Assembly (NCBI GenBank): GCA_937873095.1
Contig: CALMVI010000115.1
Coordinates: 1-46,197 of the forward strand
Source of the DNA: an uncultured Acetobacteraceae bacterium
GTDB taxonomy: Bacteria; Pseudomonadota; Alphaproteobacteria; Acetobacterales; Acetobacteraceae
DNA length: 46,197 bases
Reading direction: 5' to 3'
Shown here: positions 26,016 to 34,382 of the stretch, piece by piece
Layout of the letters: the number at the start of each line of letters is the position of its first letter
Numbering within the stretch: the stretch's first letter is position 1
Position numbers and translations under genes: made by a program
Notes under the pieces: generated by a model
Seen by the model: the letters and a program-made list of their open reading frames with translations, nothing else
Databases searched by the model: none
What the model was told of the DNA's origin: nothing

Positions 26016-27179
26016 TTACTCGGCGGTGTCCACGCCCAGGTCGTCGGCGTCGCCATAGACCTGGTCGTGCTGGTCCAGGAGACCGGCGAGCGCCGCCGCC
26101 GGCACCCGCCGGAAGTCCCGCACCACCGGCCCCACCAGCTCGGCCGCCCACACGCTGCCGGACTGGCGCAGCAGCACCAGCCGCGTGGCGCCTTTGGGGT
26201 GGCGCAGGCCAACCGTCGGTCGGCGGATCAGCGCCGGCAGCACGCCCCACTCTGCGGGCTTCACGTGCGCGTCTGTCGCGACCGTGGACGGGAGCGCCAA
26301 CTGCGAGGCCGGCAGCTCCAGCGCCGTGCGGGCGGCGCGCGGCAGCTCGCCCACGCTGACATTGCCGAGAGGGTGCTCCAGGAATTCGGCCAGCGGTTGC
26401 GGGATCGGGGGCAGGGGCGCGGACTTGGCCGGCTGCAGCGGCGAGCTGTCGAGCGGCAGCTTCTTCATCGGGTCGGACGTGACCGGCTCCTCGCCGCGCG
26501 CCTTGGCCAGGCCCGGGTTGTAATCCCAGCCGGGGTCGATGCCGATCGGCACCTGGTGCACCGCGCCGGTCACCGTGTCGCGCCACTCGCGCAGCTGCAC
26601 GGGCGGCGCCTTGTCGGGGCCGCTCTTGCCCTGGCGTTTGAGGTCCTCGCCGCTGCGCGGGATCACCCGGCAGCCGCAGCGCCAGCCGTTCGGCGGGTAG
26701 TGCGTCTCCCAGAACGCGTCGTCGGCGCGCAGCGTCAGACCGTCCCAGGCCAGATGCTGCAGCCGCGGGTGCGGCGATCCCGAGTGTTTGTATTGCCAGA
26801 AGGGAAACGCGGCCAGCGTTCCGGGTTCTGTCAGTTGCGCGTATCGCCCGGCCGAGTAGGCCGTGGCCAGGTTGGTTTCGTAGATGATCCGGCTGCGCCA
26901 GCCGGGCGAGCCGTTATAGGACCACCCATGTTTCTCGACGATCTGGTCAAAGTCACGGCGGAACTCCGCCAGCGTGGTGCCTTGCTGCAGCGCCTTCAGG
27001 ATCGCCTGGCGGAAGTCGCCGAGCAGCGCGTCAGACGTCGCCCCCGCGACCATGAACGCGTGGCTGTGCTCCCCGCGCCAGATGTCGTTCCACCGCCGCG
27101 TTGGCACTGACGCCTTTTGCCGAAAGAAGCGGATCGCCTCCTGAAACGGCAGGCCGATCGCCTCGGCGTCGGTCGTCAC
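26016..27179 (-). CDS. Minor head protein (Mu gp30, gene F; SPP1 gp7-like)
   Basis: The 387-residue protein has the PF04233 pattern: KALQQGTTLAEFRRDFDQIV, RIIYETNLATAYSAGRYAQL, WQYKHSGSPHPRLQHLAWDG and the signature THYPPNGWRCGCRVIPRSGE. Residues about 270-387 form a separate domain (ELPASQLALPSTVATDAHVK ... RLVLLRQSGSVWAAELVGP); homologues often carry a small nuclease-like (PBECR-type) domain there, which I suspect but cannot confirm. It is associated with the portal and is injected or internal in some phages. Confidence 0.9.
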   Translation of the reverse strand: MTTDAEAIGLPFQEAIRFFRQKASVPTRRWNDIWRGEHSHAFMVAGATSDALLGDFRQAILKALQQGTTLAEFRRDFDQIVEKHGWSYNGSPGWRSRIIYETNLATAYSAGRYAQLTEPGTLAAFPFWQYKHSGSPHPRLQHLAWDGLTLRADDAFWETHYPPNGWRCGCRVIPRSGEDLKRQGKSGPDKAPPVQLREWRDTVTGAVHQVPIGIDPGWDYNPGLAKARGEEPVTSDPMKKLPLDSSPLQPAKSAPLPPIPQPLAEFLEHPLGNVSVGELPRAARTALELPASQLALPSTVATDAHVKPAEWGVLPALIRRPTVGLRHPKGATRLVLLRQSGSVWAAELVGPVVRDFRRVPAAALAGLLDQHDQVYGDADDLGVDTAE

Positions 27180-27649
27180 GCTACCGCGCCGAGCTCACAG
27201 TCTCGAAACACACGTGCCACCCAACGCAGGATGCGATCAGCCGATGCGTTCGGCACACCATCCCATGCGCCGGCGTAATTGGGGCCGGCTCCGCGAGCGC
27301 TGGTGTGGAACGACACCTGTCCAGTCGGAAGATCGATGTAGAGCACCGTCTTATGGAACGGCTGCTTGTCGTCTTCCCCCCATCCCCACGTGATGCCGGC
27401 CTGATCTCCACAGTCGCTCAGCGATCTTGCGAGGTTACCAATCGCCCAATCCTTTCGATCGTAGGCGGCACCCTTGTAGCGGCGGCCGCGGTAGACCTTG
27501 GCGCGCGCGGAGTTCTTCTGGGCGCGGAACAGGTTGGCTGCGACAAAACCGACCGGCCCTAGCCGATGCAGCGTGTCATATAGCGCTTTGGTCGCATTGC
27601 CATCCGAGCCCTCGTAGACGGCGACGATCTGGGCCAAGTCCGGCATCAC
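27176..27649 (-). CDS. Conserved unknown protein between portal and gp30
   Basis: The 157-residue protein has SARAKVYRGRRYKGAAYDRK, then DWAIGNLARSLSDCGDQAGI and a C-terminal VLYIDLPTGQVSFHTSARGA. I recall similar sequences in other phages of alpha- and betaproteobacteria (VDLPTGQVSFHS-type motif), but no function is attached to them. Both ends overlap their neighbours by ATGA, so it is an integral part of the portal-gp30 unit rather than a recent insertion. Confidence 0.7.
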   Translation of the reverse strand: MMPDLAQIVAVYEGSDGNATKALYDTLHRLGPVGFVAANLFRAQKNSARAKVYRGRRYKGAAYDRKDWAIGNLARSLSDCGDQAGITWGWGEDDKQPFHKTVLYIDLPTGQVSFHTSARGAGPNYAGAWDGVPNASADRILRWVARVFRDCELGAVA

Positions 27650-29238
27650 CGGCGTCGCCGCATCTCAGCCACCAGGCTGGCCTGGCCCACCAGCGTGGCC
27701 AGGGCGGCGCCGCGCGTCATCGCTTCCACGAACTCCGCCTGCGGCAGTTTCAGCCCTGCCAGCCGGTGCGCTAGGTCGTGCAGGTCGTGCGCCTGGTCGA
27801 ACTGGGCGCGGATCGCGTCGGTCATGCCGGCCATGGCGCCGGCGGCGTCCTCGGCCAGGCGCTGCGTCATCAGCTCGACCAGCTCGGGCGGCGCCTCGGC
27901 CTGCAGGGTCAGCAGCTCGCCCAGGAACGGGCGCTGCGCCTGGCTGGTCTGCTCGGGCTTCGGAATCGCTATCGGCTTGGGAGGCGCGTCCGGCACGCCG
28001 CCGATCGTCTCGTCCTCGCCCTCCGGCTTGGTCAGGCCCAGGCGATCCCTTACCTCGGCCGCCTTCACCTTCAGGCCGAGGCCCGCCAGGTTGGCGACGC
28101 CGCTCAGCACGTCGTTCAGCGGCACCTCGTCGGGCCGGCCGATCAGCAGCGTCGGGTATTGCAGATGCGGCCCGAACGTGAAGGCGATCATCGGCTGGAT
28201 GATCTGGTCGTTGATGCTGTTGCTCAGCAGCTCGGCGTCGAACCGCTCCACGTCCTGCTCGGCCGCGCGGTGCTCGCGCCCCACCGCATGGCCGCCATTG
28301 ATCGCGTCCGTGCCGGCCGTGCCGCCCAGCACCACCTTGCTGACGGTGCGGTCCAGCCAGTCGAGCCGCTTTTCGTAGAGCGTGGACCCGGCCGTCCGCT
28401 CGGTGTCCTTGATGAACTCCAGCTCCATCGACTTCGGGATGATCGCGCTCACGTCGCCGGCGATGGACGAGGCCGCGCGCCACAGCACCCGCTTGTCGCC
28501 CTCGCTCGCCTCCGGCCCGTAGCGGCCCACCCGGATCGGCATGCCGTACGCCTGGCAGAACAGTGCCCAGTCGCGCATCGTGAAGGTGGCATACATCCAG
28601 ATGAAGGCGATCTGCCGCGTCAGGCCGGACCGGATCGTCAGGCCCGACTTGCTCGGGTGCCGGTGCACCAGGAACTTGTGCGGTGCCAGGTCGGCGAAAC
28701 CGCCGGCCGTGCGCAGCCACAGTGTGTCGCCGTCCTCCCAGTTGAACTCGAAAAAGCGCTGCGACCGGTACAGCAGCTTGGCCGGCACCACGCGGCCTGG
28801 CGCGCTGTCCCAAATGATCTCGTGCGCCGAGTAGCCCTTGCCCATGCCGTCGCAGATGTCGAACAGCGCGCGCTGCAGCACGCCGCTGTTCAGCCAGTCA
28901 GTGACCAAGTCGCCGTGCTTGATGCTGTCGGCGCTGTCGTCGAACGGGTGCACGGTGATCGGCAGCTGGCAAACCTGGCGCTTCCGCTTGGACAGCACCG
29001 CGCCGTAATGCGGGTAGAGCTCCTCGATCTCCTCGGCCAGCGTCATCCAGCTCAGCGTGTTGCCGGCGTCGGCCGCGCGGATGATGCCGCCGAGCTGGAA
29101 AGGGTCCATCCCGAACGCCAGGTGCCCGCTGAACGGCGGCCGCCCGGCGATCGACGCAGTCGCCGATATCTCGTCCGCGAGGTCGGCCGTGTAGACCAGG
29201 CGCTTGCCGTGCGGGTCGACCAGAGACGAGATCGGCAT
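27646..29238 (-). CDS. Portal protein (Mu gp29, DUF935)
   Basis: The 530-residue protein has the DUF935 portal pattern: LAEEIEELYPHYGAVLSKRK, VCQLPITVHPFDDS, GYSAHEIIWDSAPGRVVPAK, a central IAFIWMYATFTMRDWALFCQ, then GMPIRVGRYGPEASEGDK, KVVLGGTAGTDAINGGHAVG and SINDQIIQPMIAFTFG. It forms the dodecameric DNA entry ring that docks the terminase. Confidence 0.95.
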   Translation of the reverse strand: MPISSLVDPHGKRLVYTADLADEISATASIAGRPPFSGHLAFGMDPFQLGGIIRAADAGNTLSWMTLAEEIEELYPHYGAVLSKRKRQVCQLPITVHPFDDSADSIKHGDLVTDWLNSGVLQRALFDICDGMGKGYSAHEIIWDSAPGRVVPAKLLYRSQRFFEFNWEDGDTLWLRTAGGFADLAPHKFLVHRHPSKSGLTIRSGLTRQIAFIWMYATFTMRDWALFCQAYGMPIRVGRYGPEASEGDKRVLWRAASSIAGDVSAIIPKSMELEFIKDTERTAGSTLYEKRLDWLDRTVSKVVLGGTAGTDAINGGHAVGREHRAAEQDVERFDAELLSNSINDQIIQPMIAFTFGPHLQYPTLLIGRPDEVPLNDVLSGVANLAGLGLKVKAAEVRDRLGLTKPEGEDETIGGVPDAPPKPIAIPKPEQTSQAQRPFLGELLTLQAEAPPELVELMTQRLAEDAAGAMAGMTDAIRAQFDQAHDLHDLAHRLAGLKLPQAEFVEAMTRGAALATLVGQASLVAEMRRRR

Positions 29239-29248
29239 GTGTCGGCTC

Positions 29249-29410
29249 TCAATCGACCATGTGGCGGATCACGGCGACCTCGCCTGGCAGCAAGTCGATG
29301 ATCCGCTCTGATCCCTCTACCACATGATCGGGACCGCGACGCTGTACGTGCACGATGCCGTTCTCGTCATGCGTGACGACGGTGTGCCAGGCGAGTTGCG
29401 TGTCGCTCAT
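29249..29410 (-). CDS. Very small unknown protein
   Basis: The 53-residue protein (SDTQLAWHTVVTHDENGIVH, ending VAVIRHMVD) looks like a single small beta domain. Its ATG at 29410 overlaps the stop of the glycosyltransferase-like gene (ATGA), so the two are coupled. No family recognised. Confidence 0.55.
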   Translation of the reverse strand: MSDTQLAWHTVVTHDENGIVHVQRRGPDHVVEGSERIIDLLPGEVAVIRHMVD

Positions 29411-30345
29411 AGCGCGTTGATGTCCTCGTTGCGGGCGCGGAGATACAGATCCCACTCGCGCTCCAGCTCCGGCTTGTTGCCGGCCCATTCCAGCATGCCG
29501 AACGTGTTGCGCTTCAGGTCCGTGTCGGGATCGAAGCCGTGCCGCACGAACATGTCCCACCGGCTCAGATAGCCGCGATCCGCCTTGCGGCCGTGGAAGC
29601 GGTGCTCGATCAGCCCATGCACCACGCCGAGCCGGCCATTGACGTAGGCCTGCGCCCGCTGCTGAAAGCGCCTGAGGTGGTTCTTGTAGCTCTCGCTTGC
29701 GCCGCCCGGCCACGAGCTCTCGACGCCGCCGATCATCGCCAGTGCCATGTGGTGATCGCCGCTGCCCATGCCGCCCAGCTCGAACAGGCCGCCGGTCCGG
29801 TCCAGCATGTCGCGGCGACAGGCCCACGAGAACCCGCTATGCGCGTAGTCGTAGGGACCGCCGTTGAACTTCCAGAACGGCGCGCTGCTCGGCGGATGCA
29901 CCACCGGGTCGCCGGCCATCCAGCAATCGGCAAAGCTGCGATGCACCTGGATCAGCTCGTCGTTCGGCCCGAGGTCCAGCGCGCTCGACCAGGTCTGCAC
30001 CACGCGATAGTGCTGCAGCGCCTCCACCGTCTCACGCACCCAGCCGGATTGGCGATGGAAGACGTCGGCGTCCTCCCAACAGATCAGCTCGGCCTCCGGC
30101 GTGCGCTGGATGCCGATGTTCAGCGCGCATTCCTTGCTCCAGCTCCAGCTCTCCGCGCGCACGCCGATGTGGCGCAGGCCGGCGAGGTCGCAGACGAACG
30201 GCCGGTCGCCATACTGCACCTCGACCACAGTCAGCGCGGCGCCGGCATCCAGCACCGACGCCGCCCAGTCCGCAAAATGTCGGTCCGGCGTCTTCCAACG
30301 CAGCGGATTGAACCGCGCCGTGATCACATGCAGTTGCGGGAGCAT
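29407..30345 (-). CDS. GT-A glycosyltransferase-like protein
   Basis: The 312-residue protein starts LPQLHVITARFNPLRWK and has a nucleotide-sugar GT-A layout. At residues 90-94 WEDAD supplies a DxD-like metal motif, and SWSKECALNIGIQR lies before it. Later HSGFSWACRRDMLDRTGGLF and GGMGSGDHHMALAMIG resemble the acceptor-side region of galactosyltransferase-type families. The start at 30345 has a very strong SD (AGGAGG). It lies between the large terminase and the portal, where Mu has nothing. It may modify a virion protein or host surface sugars; catalytic activity is inferred from motifs only. Confidence 0.65.
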   Translation of the reverse strand: MLPQLHVITARFNPLRWKTPDRHFADWAASVLDAGAALTVVEVQYGDRPFVCDLAGLRHIGVRAESWSWSKECALNIGIQRTPEAELICWEDADVFHRQSGWVRETVEALQHYRVVQTWSSALDLGPNDELIQVHRSFADCWMAGDPVVHPPSSAPFWKFNGGPYDYAHSGFSWACRRDMLDRTGGLFELGGMGSGDHHMALAMIGGVESSWPGGASESYKNHLRRFQQRAQAYVNGRLGVVHGLIEHRFHGRKADRGYLSRWDMFVRHGFDPDTDLKRNTFGMLEWAGNKPELEREWDLYLRARNEDINAL

Positions 30346-30659
30346 TTGGCCTCCTGGTCGGGGTCGCGGCCGGGCCGCAGCGCAGGCTTGATCTGGTGGC
30401 GGTAGCGCCAGGCCAGGCGCATCACATGCGCGCGCTGGCGTTCGGTGAGGCAGTCCGGGTGCTTGCCGCGCAGGTCGCGCAGGAACGCCCTGTCGCCGCT
30501 GCCGGGCTCGGTCACCACGCGGTTCAGCGCCTGCAGCAGCATGGCGAGCCACAGCGCCTCTTCGGCGGTCAGCAGCGGCGGCGCAGGCGGGATCGGCGGC
30601 AGGCCGCCCAGCTCGGCCCACGCGTCGGACGACGCGCCGCTGAACACGGCCTCGCTCAT
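30324..30659 (-). CDS. Small protein between terminase and glycosyltransferase
   Basis: The 111-residue protein has a Pro/Ala-rich N-terminus and a basic helical C-terminal half (LTERQRAHVMRLAWRYRHQI, then KPALRPGRDP). It overlaps the terminase stop by ATGA and the glycosyltransferase start by 22 bases. The basic helix suggests nucleic-acid or terminase contact. Unknown function. Confidence 0.6.
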   Translation of the reverse strand: MSEAVFSGASSDAWAELGGLPPIPPAPPLLTAEEALWLAMLLQALNRVVTEPGSGDRAFLRDLRGKHPDCLTERQRAHVMRLAWRYRHQIKPALRPGRDPDQEAKCSRNCM

Positions 30660-32230
30660 CGCACCCTCAGCGCCGGCAGCACGCCGGAGCGCAGGTCGCT
30701 GCCGCGATCTTCCTCCTCGGCCAGCAGTTCGGCGTTGTTCCAGACGGCGGCACTGTTGCGCGCGTCGATCCCGCGCGGCCGCGCGGCCGCCGGCTCGTAG
30801 GCATACTCCTCCGGCTCGGCCCGGCTCGCCGCGTAGGCCAGGGCGCCGGCGATCGCCGTGTCGCCGTGCCGCTGCTTGTTGTCGGTCAGGCCCAGCGTGC
30901 GTTCCGGCACCCGGATGATGCCGCGCACGTAGGAAAGCTGGCGGTGATCGTCGAGGATGTCGCGGTCGCGCGGCAGTTCGATCATGCCGTCTTCGAACGC
31001 CGCCTTGTACTGCGGCATGTTCTCGCGATACCAGATCTCGGAAAACCGCACCGCCTCGATGCGCAGCTCGCCGTAGCGCTGCAGCGCCACCTCCGCCAGG
31101 AACTGCCCGTTGCCGGTCGCGTCCAGCTTGCCGGCGCGCATGCGCGGCAGCCGGTCGACGATGTAGAACAGGATCTGGCGCTGCTGCTCGAACGGCACGT
31201 TGCGCAACTCCACCAGGAACGGCACGCGCCGCACCAGGTCGCGGCCGATCGCCATCGGCACGATCGCCGTCAGGTCGCCGGAGCGCGCGAAGTCCTCGCC
31301 GAACACGTGGGGCGTGTCGCGGTCCAGCGTAGCCAGCAGCGGCGCCAGCTCGCGCTCGCAGAAGTCGCGGCACTCCGCCTCCCGCAGGTGCTCGGCCCAT
31401 AACGTAAAGCCCGCCGTCTGCGCCCAGCGCACCACCGGCGCCGGCACCATGCACTTCTCGATCAGCGGCCCAGGGATCGCGCTGCCGGTGCCCTGGCTGG
31501 GGATGGCGAACAGCTCCTCGTCCGCCGCCTGGCCGTAGAACGCGATGATCTCCTCGCGCCATACCGCCTCGGCCGCCGGCGACCACGCCTTGCCCGAGGT
31601 CAGGCAGATGCGCTTGTAGAGCCCGTCAGCCAGCGCGTCGTCGAACGTGCAGCGCAGCAGGTGATAGGGGCGGCGGCCGGCGCGGATGTCCTGGACCAGG
31701 ATGTTGAACGGGTGCGTGTCGCCGTTATGCGTGCTGACGATCAGCACCTGGCCGCCCCAGATCAGCAGCGCAAACGCCGCCTTCAGCACCTCGTCGAGCG
31801 CGTCATGGAACGCCGCCTCGTCGATGATCACCATGCCCTGCTTGCCGCGCAGCGCGCGTGGCACGGACGGCAGCGCCACTACCTCGAAGCCCGACGCGAA
31901 GCTGACCCGGAACGCCTTGACGTCGCGCTCGGGATGCTCGGGATCGGAGAACAGGTATTCCTGCACCTGGGCGGCCGCGGGCTCGATCGATTTCGCCCAG
32001 TTGGCGACGTAGTCGATGAACTCGCGCGCCATGTCGAGATTGTAGCCCATGTAGAACACGGGGCTGCCGCCCGCGGCCTTCGCGGCCGACGCCTTCAGCG
32101 CGGCGATCGCGGCCGCAGCCCAGCTGTAGCCAGTGCGGCGGCTCTTCTCGACCACCGTCACGGCGTGCTCGGTCGCCGACGACATCAGCGCCTGCTGGTA
32201 GGGCAGGAAGACGGCCGGCAGCGCGCTCAT
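30656..32230 (-). CDS. Large terminase subunit (Mu gp28)
   Basis: The 524-residue protein has a degenerate Walker A (EKSRRTGYSW, residues 28-37), Walker B MVIIDE at 133-138 followed by the catalytic AAFHD, a coupling motif LIVSTHNG near 163-170, and nuclease-domain acidic residues (VFGEDFARSGD, D313; later GDTAIAGALAYA). I chose the ATG at 32230 (SALPAVFLPYQQAL), which overlaps the upstream stop as TGATG and gives the usual length (Mu gp28 is 551). It packages DNA by a headful mechanism in Mu-like phages. Confidence 0.95.
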   Translation of the reverse strand: MSALPAVFLPYQQALMSSATEHAVTVVEKSRRTGYSWAAAAIAALKASAAKAAGGSPVFYMGYNLDMAREFIDYVANWAKSIEPAAAQVQEYLFSDPEHPERDVKAFRVSFASGFEVVALPSVPRALRGKQGMVIIDEAAFHDALDEVLKAAFALLIWGGQVLIVSTHNGDTHPFNILVQDIRAGRRPYHLLRCTFDDALADGLYKRICLTSGKAWSPAAEAVWREEIIAFYGQAADEELFAIPSQGTGSAIPGPLIEKCMVPAPVVRWAQTAGFTLWAEHLREAECRDFCERELAPLLATLDRDTPHVFGEDFARSGDLTAIVPMAIGRDLVRRVPFLVELRNVPFEQQRQILFYIVDRLPRMRAGKLDATGNGQFLAEVALQRYGELRIEAVRFSEIWYRENMPQYKAAFEDGMIELPRDRDILDDHRQLSYVRGIIRVPERTLGLTDNKQRHGDTAIAGALAYAASRAEPEEYAYEPAAARPRGIDARNSAAVWNNAELLAEEEDRGSDLRSGVLPALRVR

Positions 32231-32439
32231 CAGCGGCCCCGCACGCCGGTGCCGCGGCAGGCGGTGCAGGTGCTGGCCAGCGTCCAGTTCGTGCCGAGCC
32301 GGTAGGTCACCCCGGCGCCGTGGCACCGGCCGCAGGGCACGTCCTCCTTGGCCCGCAGCCAGAGCATCGTTGCGCACACCGCCGCCAGCTGCACGACCAG
32401 CAGCGACGCGAACAGGCCGACGCCCGCGTGCACAGTCAT
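32230..32439 (-). CDS. Small membrane protein with DnaJ-like zinc motifs
   Basis: The 69-residue protein has one transmembrane helix near the N-terminus (GLFASLLVVQLAAVCATMLW) and two CxxCxGxG motifs (CGRCHGAG, CTACRGTG), the repeat unit of the DnaJ zinc domain. It is tightly coupled: ATGA with the gene before, TGATG with the terminase after. A membrane-anchored thiol/zinc module; role unknown. Confidence 0.65.
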   Translation of the reverse strand: MTVHAGVGLFASLLVVQLAAVCATMLWLRAKEDVPCGRCHGAGVTYRLGTNWTLASTCTACRGTGVRGR

Positions 32440-32615
32440 CGCCGGATCGCCTTGCGCGCGCGACGCGGGCGCGGGCTGGTCAGCGCGCGATGCGCCGCGT
32501 CGGCCATGCGCTCCGGCATCGGCTGGCCGTTCGGCAGCAGCCACTGATACGTCCAGCACACGCCGTTATGCGGCTGCCGGGCCGGGCCGGATGGGGCGGT
32601 GCCATGGCGCTTCAT
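32436..32615 (-). CDS. Very small basic protein
   Basis: A 59-residue frame from the ATG at 32615 reads KRHGTAPSGPARQPHNGVCW, then TYQWLLPNGQPMPERMADAA, and ends in an arginine-rich tail (RPRRARKAIRR). It overlaps both neighbours by ATGA, exactly filling the gap, which supports it as a real gene. Function unknown; the basic tail suggests nucleic-acid binding. Confidence 0.6.
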   Translation of the reverse strand: MKRHGTAPSGPARQPHNGVCWTYQWLLPNGQPMPERMADAAHRALTSPRPRRARKAIRR

Positions 32616-32857
32616 TCCAGCGCGCCCTTGGCGTCGGCCAGCGCAATCTCCTGATGCCCCGCAGCCGTGACGCGATAGACCGGAAACGCGCCCTCCCTCG
32701 CCTCGATCGCGCCCAGCGCCAGCAGCCTGCGCATGGTGGATTTCGGCACGCCGGACGGGCGTGACGCCCAGCCGTCCGACCGGCGCCCGTCCCTCACGAT
32801 GGTGCGCAGCGCGAAGACCGGGATCGGCGCGTTCACCGGTTTTACTTTAGCGATCAT
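32612..32857 (-). CDS. Small winged-helix-like protein
   Basis: The 81-residue protein contains VPKSTMRRLLALGAIEAREG followed by FPVYRVTAAGHQEIAL, the recognition helix and wing pattern of MarR/PadR-like winged helices. It overlaps both neighbours by ATGA. It may be a DNA-binding terminase accessory or a regulator. Confidence 0.6.
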   Translation of the reverse strand: MIAKVKPVNAPIPVFALRTIVRDGRRSDGWASRPSGVPKSTMRRLLALGAIEAREGAFPVYRVTAAGHQEIALADAKGALE

Positions 32858-33432
32858 GCCGCCACCCCGAAGATGCCGGCCTTGATCGCCTGCAGCGTCT
32901 CGGCGGTGATGCCGCGCTCGCGCGCTACCGTCTCCACGCTCGCCACTGCCTGCTTGCGCGCCCGCTCCGTCGCCCGCTTTTCCGCCGCCGCAATGAAGTC
33001 GTTGTTCGTCTTGCTGGCGCTGGTCAGGCTCTGCACGGCCTTGGCCAGCATCATCAGCCCTTCAGGATCACCCTTCAGCGCGAACTGGCCGGTCTCGGCC
33101 ATCTCCTCGGTGTCGCCCTCGGCCGCGTTCAGGTGCAGCTGCATCACCGCGTTGTGCAGCAGCTCGATGTTAAGCTTGGCCGCCACGCTCTCCGGCGCGT
33201 CGCCGAACTGGCTGGCCAGCGCCTCGGCCATCGCCCGGCTGTGGCGCATCTTCTCGCCCAGCGCGTCCATCTTCAGCGCGTGCCGCCCGAGAGCGCTCCG
33301 GCTCGGCGCGTCCGGCGTCAGCGCGCGCAAGTGCGCCAGGATCGCGTCGATCGTGCAGCCCTGCATGCGCATCTTGCCGATCTCGACGCGGATTTCTTCT
33401 GGCAGGCGGTCGATGGAGCTGGGGCGCGACAC
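32854..33432 (-). CDS. Mu gp27-like protein (DUF3486), probable small terminase
   Basis: The 192-residue protein starts SRPSSIDRLPEEIRVEIGKM, the hallmark of DUF3486, with helix-turn-helix-like MQGCTIDAILAHLRALTPDA and SRSALGRHALKMD. The C-terminal part is helical. Position next to the large terminase and the N-terminal HTH suggest the DNA-recognising small terminase, as proposed for Mu gp27. Confidence 0.88.
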   Translation of the reverse strand: MSRPSSIDRLPEEIRVEIGKMRMQGCTIDAILAHLRALTPDAPSRSALGRHALKMDALGEKMRHSRAMAEALASQFGDAPESVAAKLNIELLHNAVMQLHLNAAEGDTEEMAETGQFALKGDPEGLMMLAKAVQSLTSASKTNNDFIAAAEKRATERARKQAVASVETVARERGITAETLQAIKAGIFGVAA

Positions 33433-33435
33433 GCG

Positions 33436-33741
33436 TCAGCTTGCTCCCGGCCGGGCGACGCCTGGATGCTGACGCCCCTCGGCCACGTCCTGGCCGGCGC
33501 TGGTCAGGCGCACGATCCACAACTCGCCGCTGGGCCCGACGAGCTTCTCGACCTCCACCAGGCCGTGCTCCTCCAGCCAGACGGCGTCGGCGCGCACCTG
33601 GTCGGCGCCCACAATGCACGCGAGATGGTGCAAAGCCTTCTTCAGGACGCCCTCATTGAGGTTATATCCGGTTGCTTCGCACAGGCTGCGCAGCACCATA
33701 AGACGGCGGTCCTCCGCCAGCTTTTCGGCAAAAGTCTTCAT
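33436..33741 (-). CDS. Mu gp26-like phage protein
   Basis: The 101-residue protein KTFAEKLAEDRRLMVLRSLC, then EATGYNLNEGVLKKALHHLA and LWIVRLTSAGQDVAEGR, matches the gp26/VpaChn25_0724 family. It has a winged-helix look similar to ArsR regulators. It is a conserved member of the gp25-gp26-gp27 block in Mu-like phages; role unknown. Confidence 0.85.
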   Translation of the reverse strand: MKTFAEKLAEDRRLMVLRSLCEATGYNLNEGVLKKALHHLACIVGADQVRADAVWLEEHGLVEVEKLVGPSGELWIVRLTSAGQDVAEGRQHPGVARPGAS

Positions 33742-34166
33742 GGCGACGGGTCCCGCTGCAGCATGTGGTTGAGCACAAGGCCCATCAACCTCTCGACGTT
33801 GTCGTTGCTTTGTTTCAGCCCGCCCAACTGCCCGCCGATCTCCGCCAGCGTCTGGAACAATTTGTCTTGGTTGTGCTGTACGCCGATCAGCTTCTGCTCG
33901 ACGCCCTTCAGGCTGTGCTTCGTCGCCAAGTCGCTCATCTGCTGCTCGACCTGCGCCATTCGAGCGGCGTTCTGCCGGTGCTGCTCGTTACGATGCTCGA
34001 TCTCGGCCAGATACTCGGCTTTGGTGGGGAAAAACTTCACCAGGCGCGGCCGCAGCCAGGTCAGCAGGCCGATCGACACGACGCTGGCTATCGTCGCCAG
34101 CACCCCGAGCATCGCCAGCAGCTCGCTCCAGCCGGTGCCGACGAAAATTTCGGTCGGCACCTTCAT
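33738..34166 (-). CDS. Mu gp25-like membrane protein (DUF2730)
   Basis: The 142-residue protein has one N-terminal membrane helix (ELLAMLGVLATIASVVSIGL), followed by a basic turn (RPRLVKFFPTK) and a long coiled coil (AARMAQVEQQMSDLATKHSL ...). DUF2730 is the family of Mu gp25, which has been described as the releasin that frees the SAR endolysin from the membrane. The endolysin here appears to lack a SAR anchor, so the role may differ. Confidence 0.85.
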   Translation of the reverse strand: MKVPTEIFVGTGWSELLAMLGVLATIASVVSIGLLTWLRPRLVKFFPTKAEYLAEIEHRNEQHRQNAARMAQVEQQMSDLATKHSLKGVEQKLIGVQHNQDKLFQTLAEIGGQLGGLKQSNDNVERLMGLVLNHMLQRDPSP

Positions 34167-34375
34167 GCCGCCCGCCCCCGCGCCGCCTCAGCATCGCGCG
34201 CGCAATCGATGCAGTCCGGCGACGCGACCGCGCGCCGCCGCGCCTCGGGGATTTCCTCACCGCACCGGCGACAGAACAGCACCGCGCCCTCGGCCCGCGC
34301 CGCCGCGCGCTGCTGCGCCAGCGAGCGCTCCAGATGCGCGTCGATCAGGACCTGGGCGTGATCGGCGTCGTCCAT
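34163..34375 (-). CDS. DksA/TraR-type C4 zinc finger protein
   Basis: The 70-residue protein has an N-terminal helical hairpin and a zinc finger, FCRRCGEEIPEARRRAVASP then DCIDC, the TraR/DksA pattern. Such phage proteins bind RNA polymerase through the secondary channel and alter transcription without ppGpp. It is common in Mu-like phages near the lysis genes. Confidence 0.85.
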   Translation of the reverse strand: MDDADHAQVLIDAHLERSLAQQRAAARAEGAVLFCRRCGEEIPEARRRAVASPDCIDCARDAEAARGRAA

Positions 34376-34382
34376 TGCCGCC

